A stretch of DNA of 64,000 nt from an uncultured Oscillospiraceae bacterium (lineage in GTDB: Bacteria; Bacillota; Clostridia; Oscillospirales; Oscillospiraceae), in assembly GCA_934565795.1 (NCBI GenBank), contig CAKTIM010000003.1, forward strand, positions 1-64,000, read 5' to 3'. Position numbers and translations under genes: made by a program. Below are positions 60,616-64,000 of the stretch, piece by piece (the stretch's first letter is position 1; the number at the start of each line of letters is the position of its first letter). Below the pieces are notes generated by a model. That model ran no database searches. It was given only the letters and a program-made list of their open reading frames with translations, and was not told the origin of the DNA.

Positions 60616-60810
60616 ATGAAGAACAGCAATCAGATCAATGTTCCCCAGGCTCGTGAGGCTATGGACAAGTTCAAGATGCAGGCCGCTCAGGAGATGGGCG
60701 TCAACCTGAAGCAGGGCTACAACGGCGACCTGACCTCCCGCGAGGCCGGTTCCGTCGGCGGCCAGATGGTCAAGAAGATGATCGAGTCCTACGAGCAGAG
60801 CATGCAGTAA
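60616..60810 (+). CDS. Alpha/beta-type small acid-soluble spore protein
   Basis: The 64-residue protein has the two conserved helices of alpha/beta SASPs: QAREAMDKFKMQAAQEMGV, then GDLTSREAGSVGGQMVKKMIE, which includes the GPR protease target-type stretch in the first part. These proteins coat spore DNA and protect it from UV and heat. Its presence shows that the organism belongs to a spore-forming lineage. AAGGAGAG precedes ATG 60616, and a terminator follows. Confidence 0.93.
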   Translation: MKNSNQINVPQAREAMDKFKMQAAQEMGVNLKQGYNGDLTSREAGSVGGQMVKKMIESYEQSMQ

Positions 60811-60820
60811 ATGGCGCTTG

Positions 60821-60860
60821 ACGCGGATGGCCGGTTGGCCGTCCGCGTTTTGCTTTTTTA
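60821..60860 (+). terminator. Terminator of the spore-protein gene
   Basis: ACGCGGATGGCC and GGCCGTCCGCGT pair around GGTT, followed by TTTGCTTTTTT. Confidence 0.88.
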
Positions 60861-60928
60861 GGGAAAGCGGGTTGCTTTCCCCAGGGGGATTTTCTTCCTT
60901 AAGATTTTTAAAACATTCGCCGGATTCC

Positions 60929-60957
60929 TTGCAATTTCGAGTGGCTTGTGATATAGT
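60929..60957 (+). promoter_or_regulatory. Promoter of the leucine-rich lipoprotein gene
   Basis: TTGCAA (60929-60934) and TATAGT (60952-60957) are 17 bp apart. Confidence 0.6.
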
Positions 60958-60993
60958 TTGGGGTAAATTGTGTTGCCCGGAGGCCGTGCTTGG

Positions 60994-62592
60994 ATGAAAC
61001 GGATTCAGATTCGGTATGTCTTTTTTTTTCTCTGCCTGCTGCCGATGCTCACCGGCTGTGCAGAGCTTTTTCCTAAATCAGGGCAGAATGCCGTCACCAC
61101 GGCGGCTACCGTTCCGCTGGAACCAGAGGGGGAGACGGTTTCCGTGATCCCGGAGGAGTGGAACACCACCACGGAGCCGGTGGACAAGCTGAATGTGCAG
61201 ACGCTGTCCATGGTGGTCACAGAGAGCACCATCCGGGAGCTGGAGGAATACCCCAATCTGAAAACCCTTGATCTGTCCGGCAGCACCTGCTACACGGCGA
61301 TCATGGTGTACATCCAGAATCATCCCCAGGTGGAGGTCACCTATTCCGTGGATTTCGGCAACACCTCCATGGTCAACTGGGCGGAAAATATTTCTCTGCC
61401 CGGCGAGGGGCTGACCTTCCAGACGCTGCGCACCAATCTGATCTATCTGCCCAATCTCAAAACGCTTCAGCTGCCCCGAACCGCTCTGACCTATGCCGAG
61501 ATTGAAAACCTGCGCGCCACCTATCCCGATGTGGCGATCTCCTATACCGTTTCCTTCCGGGGAATGGAGTTCACCGAGGACACCGAAAGCGTGAATCTGG
61601 CCGGAATGACGGTGGACGAGATCACATCCGTCATCGGCATGCTGGAGGCGCTGCCCCATCTGAATTATGTGGAGCTGATGAACGATTCCGGCACCTGCGC
61701 CCTCTCCCGGCAGGATGTGAAGCAGCTGGTGGAGGCTGCCCCGGATGTGCGGTTCCATTATGTTTTCGGTCTGTTTGGCCGGACGGTATCCACCACCGAC
61801 GAGACCATCCGCTTTGAAAATCTGAGCCTGACCTCCGGTGCCGAGCCGGAAATTCGGGAGGCGCTGAGCATTATGGCCCCCGGCTCCAGCCTGATCCTGG
61901 ATCGCTGCGGCCTGAGCAGCGAGCTGCTGGCCTCCATCCGCGAGGACTACACTGAGGTCGACCTGGTGTGGCGGGTGTATTACGGAACCGACAGCCGCTA
62001 CACTGCCCTGACCAACACGACCACCATCCGCTCGGTATACAATGTGACGGACAGCACCTGCTCAGAGTTGAAGTATGTCCGCAGCGCCAAGTACATCGAC
62101 ATGGGGCACAACGACACCCTGACCGACCTGAGCTTCATCGGCTACATGCCTGACCTGGAAATTCTGATCCTTTCCGGCTGCGCCGCCAGCGATCTTTCCG
62201 GCTTTGAAAACTGCAAGAAGCTGGAATATCTGGAGCTGGCCAACTGTCTGAAGCTATCCGACCTCACCCCCCTGTCCGGGTGTGCCAGTCTGAAATATCT
62301 GAACATCTGCTATACCAAGGTCAGCAGCCTGATGCCCCTGGACGGGCTTCCCATCCAGAACCTTTTCTGCAAGCGAACCCGGGTGGCCGCAGACGAGCAG
62401 AAGCAATTTAAAGAAATCCACCCGGACGCCACCGCCGTCTTTACCGGCAACGACCCCTACGCCGGCCCCGGTTGGCGGTATGTGGACAACGGCTATACCT
62501 ACTCCGAATTCTACAAAAAGGTACGTGAGGTATTCAACCTGGATCAGGTAGACGCCCTCCTCCGCGCCCAGGAAAAGGCAGCCGAGAATTAA
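60994..62592 (+). CDS. Leucine-rich-repeat lipoprotein
   Basis: The 532-residue protein has a lipoprotein signal with lipobox LTGC (Cys 22). A Thr/Pro/Glu-rich linker follows. The body has irregular leucine-rich repeats (EYPNLKTLDLSG, YLPNLKTLQLP, ALPHLNYVELM, YMPDLEILILSGC, NCKKLEYLELANCLKLSDL, GCASLKYLNICY). It should be anchored on the outside of the membrane and bind another molecule. ATG 60994 has GGAGG 11 bp upstream. The partner is unknown. Confidence 0.85.
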   Translation: MKRIQIRYVFFFLCLLPMLTGCAELFPKSGQNAVTTAATVPLEPEGETVSVIPEEWNTTTEPVDKLNVQTLSMVVTESTIRELEEYPNLKTLDLSGSTCYTAIMVYIQNHPQVEVTYSVDFGNTSMVNWAENISLPGEGLTFQTLRTNLIYLPNLKTLQLPRTALTYAEIENLRATYPDVAISYTVSFRGMEFTEDTESVNLAGMTVDEITSVIGMLEALPHLNYVELMNDSGTCALSRQDVKQLVEAAPDVRFHYVFGLFGRTVSTTDETIRFENLSLTSGAEPEIREALSIMAPGSSLILDRCGLSSELLASIREDYTEVDLVWRVYYGTDSRYTALTNTTTIRSVYNVTDSTCSELKYVRSAKYIDMGHNDTLTDLSFIGYMPDLEILILSGCAASDLSGFENCKKLEYLELANCLKLSDLTPLSGCASLKYLNICYTKVSSLMPLDGLPIQNLFCKRTRVAADEQKQFKEIHPDATAVFTGNDPYAGPGWRYVDNGYTYSEFYKKVREVFNLDQVDALLRAQEKAAEN

Positions 62593-62597
62593 GAATT

Positions 62598-62627
62598 ATC
62601 GCTCCCCAGACGGGGAGCGATTTTTTG
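62598..62627 (+). terminator. Terminator of the lipoprotein gene
   Basis: ATCGCTCCCC and GGGGAGCGAT pair around a 4-nt loop, followed by six T. Confidence 0.88.
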
Positions 62628-62644
62628 TATTGCAGGCCCGCCGT

Positions 62645-62677
62645 CCAGCCGCAGTCGATTTATTCAGAGCTTCCCTT
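62645..62677. repeat. Right-end fragment of the dispersed element
   Basis: CCAGCCGCAGTCGATTTATT followed by CAGAGCTTCCCTT matches the right end of the full copies, with no left partner. A TTGACA (62676-62681) lies at its edge. Confidence 0.65.
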
Positions 62678-62706
62678 GACAAAGGCACTTCTCTGTGGTA
62701 GGGTTA

Positions 62707-62869
62707 GGGAAGCTCTGATTAAATCGGCAAGAGCTGACAGCGAGAGATTTTTCGCCAGATGAAAGTATCAAAAGTGGAGGAATACTGTATGTATTTCCCA
62801 CTTTTGATACTGCACAGCTGGGGAAAAAGATCCGCTGCTCAGCCGCAGGCGATTTATTCAGAGGTTCCT
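62707..62869. mobile_element. Dispersed miniature inverted-repeat element, copy G
   Basis: This full copy is flanked by TA at both ends. Its inner stem AGTATCAAAAGTGG/CCACTTTTGATACT is the same as in copy B. It lies between the TTGACA/TAGGGT promoter-like pair at 62676-62704 and the PHP gene, so any transcript of that gene would carry the element in its 5' untranslated region. Confidence 0.82.
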
Positions 62870-62902
62870 TAGGCCATTCTGAACAGACAAAGAGGAACAC
62901 AT

Positions 62903-63604
62903 ATGAGCTACCGATACGAAACACACATGCATACTAAGGAAGGCAGCGCCTGTGCTTCCTCCACGGGGGTGGAGATGGCGCGGGCGCACAAGGCGGCGGG
63001 GTATACCGGCATTTTTGTGACGGATCATTTTTTCAACGGCAATTCCGCCGTCCCCCGGGAGCTGCCATGGGAGGAGCGAATCCGGCGCTTCTGCCTGGGC
63101 TATGAGCATGCCAAGGCGGAGGGGGACAGAATCGGACTACAGGTCTTTTTCGGCTTTGAATACGCCTACCAGGGGGCGGAATTCCTGGTTTACAATCTGG
63201 ACAAGCAGTGGCTCCTGGCACACGAGGACATTGACAAAGGCGAGCCCCGCAGGGCGCTGGAGCTGATGCGGCGCGACGGCGGCTTTGTGATTCAGGCCCA
63301 CCCGTTCCGGGAGCGGGGCTACATCGACCACTTCCAGCTCTTCCCCCGGGATATCGACGGGGTGGAGGCCATCAATGCCGCTCACCTGGGCGAAGAGGGC
63401 CGGAAAATGAATCAGCGGGCCTTTGCCTATGCCGAGATGTTCGACCTGCCCGTCACGGCCGGTTCGGACAGCCACAAGGTAGAGCTGCTCTACGGCAGCG
63501 GTGTGGAATTCCCGGAGCCGCTGAAAACGCCGCTGGATTACCTGCGTTTCCTCCGCGCCAGACAGGTCAGGCTGGTCGAAGCTCCTGATAGAGACCCACA
63601 CTGA
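62903..63604 (+). CDS. PHP-domain phosphoesterase
   Basis: The 233-residue protein has PHP metal-binding motifs: ETHMHTKEGSACA (His-x-His), FVTDHFF, FFGFEYAY, IQAHPF and SDSHK. PHP proteins hydrolyse phosphoesters such as histidinol phosphate, short nucleotides or tyrosine phosphate. The substrate here is open. AGAGGAAC precedes the start. Its 3' end overlaps the convergent gene at 63567 by 38 bp. Confidence 0.88.
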   Translation: MSYRYETHMHTKEGSACASSTGVEMARAHKAAGYTGIFVTDHFFNGNSAVPRELPWEERIRRFCLGYEHAKAEGDRIGLQVFFGFEYAYQGAEFLVYNLDKQWLLAHEDIDKGEPRRALELMRRDGGFVIQAHPFRERGYIDHFQLFPRDIDGVEAINAAHLGEEGRKMNQRAFAYAEMFDLPVTAGSDSHKVELLYGSGVEFPEPLKTPLDYLRFLRARQVRLVEAPDRDPH

Positions 63605-64000
63605 GCGTGACGCCCAGGCGCTCCGCGTCCGACAGGAGGCCAGCTAAGTCCTGCCGGGTTCGCCAGGTTCGGAATACGATGGCATCCGGCTTTTCCTCAA
63701 TGCTGTAGTGGCAGTGCAGCGCCTCGTCCGCCATTGCGGGGGGGGCGGCGGGGAACGAATTGATGCCATAGGCCGCGCCGCTTTCGGTCAGGGTGATGGT
63801 TTGTCCCTCCAGGGCAAGCTCCAGCCAGATCTGCTTTCCCCTCCATTTTTCGAGGTAGGCGGCAGCGGGCGTATCCGTGGGCACCGGCGGAGCAAAGACG
63901 GCGGCGCCCTCCGCCGAATAGCCCGGCGGAACGCCCAGGGGAAATTTCAAATGCTGGGCCAGGTAGCCTACCAGCTCTGTGGATTCCCGGCGGGGCGGAT
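63567..64000 (-). CDS. Hypothetical protein, 5' end beyond the window
   Basis: The minus strand is open from the window edge to a TGA at 63567-63569, about 144 residues. Readable text includes LVGYLAQHLKFPLGVPPGYSAEG near the edge and KPDAIVFRTWRTRQDLAGLLSDAERLG near the end. I do not recognise the family. No start inside the window has a convincing ribosome binding site, so the gene most likely begins further right. Confidence 0.6.
   Translation of the reverse strand, partial: PPRRESTELVGYLAQHLKFPLGVPPGYSAEGAAVFAPPVPTDTPAAAYLEKWRGKQIWLELALEGQTITLTESGAAYGINSFPAAPPAMADEALHCHYSIEEKPDAIVFRTWRTRQDLAGLLSDAERLGVTLSVGLYQELRPA

Overview
The window reads as a chromosomal segment of a spore-forming anaerobic member of the Bacillota, class Clostridia, most like an Oscillospiraceae/Ruminococcaceae gut organism. 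This is inferred from the gene order rplU-prp-rpmA-obg with an N-terminally extended L27, an alpha/beta-type small acid-soluble spore protein, the smc-ftsY-rdgB-yhbY-nadD/yqeK-rsfS-leuS run, GGAGG-type ribosome binding sites and a GC-rich core. Coordinates of starts were chosen mainly from ribosome binding sites.

Region 1 (1-15608) is visibly AT-richer and looks transferred. A transposase remnant lies at the left edge. It is followed by a one-direction catabolic cluster: oligopeptide/nickel-type ABC transporter (two permeases, a fused double ATPase, a lipoprotein binding protein), an IclR regulator, an MFS transporter and five hydrolases. Four of these are alpha/beta hydrolases, three of them paralogous and one of those a tandem double protein; the last is a beta-lactamase-fold serine hydrolase. 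Their nucleophile positions vary (Ser, Gly, Cys, Ala). A perfect 21-bp palindrome sits upstream of the operon promoter. The operon probably imports and hydrolyses an unidentified ester-like compound. Composition changes inside the 3' end of the last gene.

Region 2 (15609-26253) holds an SDR oxidoreductase, LysR and LuxR-type regulators, several unknown small genes, a gene-free kilobase packed with short palindromic repeats, a small autoregulated ribbon-helix-helix-like gene, and a tag-metY-metA operon for DNA repair and methionine synthesis from O-acetylhomoserine.

Region 3 (26269-47299) is mostly core: an AraC regulator, obg with the L21/Prp/L27 genes, an SGNH hydrolase, a large HD-GYP/degenerate GGDEF/PAS membrane protein, tRNA-Gln(CUG), an ATC-hydrolase-like gene divergent from a marR-MATE pair, VanZ, rpsU, and the leuS-to-smc operon.

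Region 4 (47432-50201) is a restriction-modification island: a cytosine-5 methyltransferase with an HTH head, a TdeIII-like endonuclease, a controller protein and a C-box-like operator. It is cut by two miniature elements.

Region 5 (50883-59094) is the clearest regulatory find. A promoter, a 22-codon leader peptide rich in Phe and Tyr codons, and a terminator with competing pairings precede a tightly packed operon encoding all seven shikimate-pathway steps plus tyrA and pheA (aroF-tyrA-aroB-aroA-aroC-pheA-aroE/K-aroQ).

Region 6 (59100-64000) has an MFS transporter, a spore protein, a leucine-rich lipoprotein, a PHP phosphoesterase and a partial unknown gene.

A miniature inverted-repeat element of about 165 bp recurs through the window (at least five near full-length copies plus deletion derivatives). 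It lies next to TA dinucleotides, often forms the stop codon of the adjacent gene, and its inner stem shows compensatory base changes between copies.
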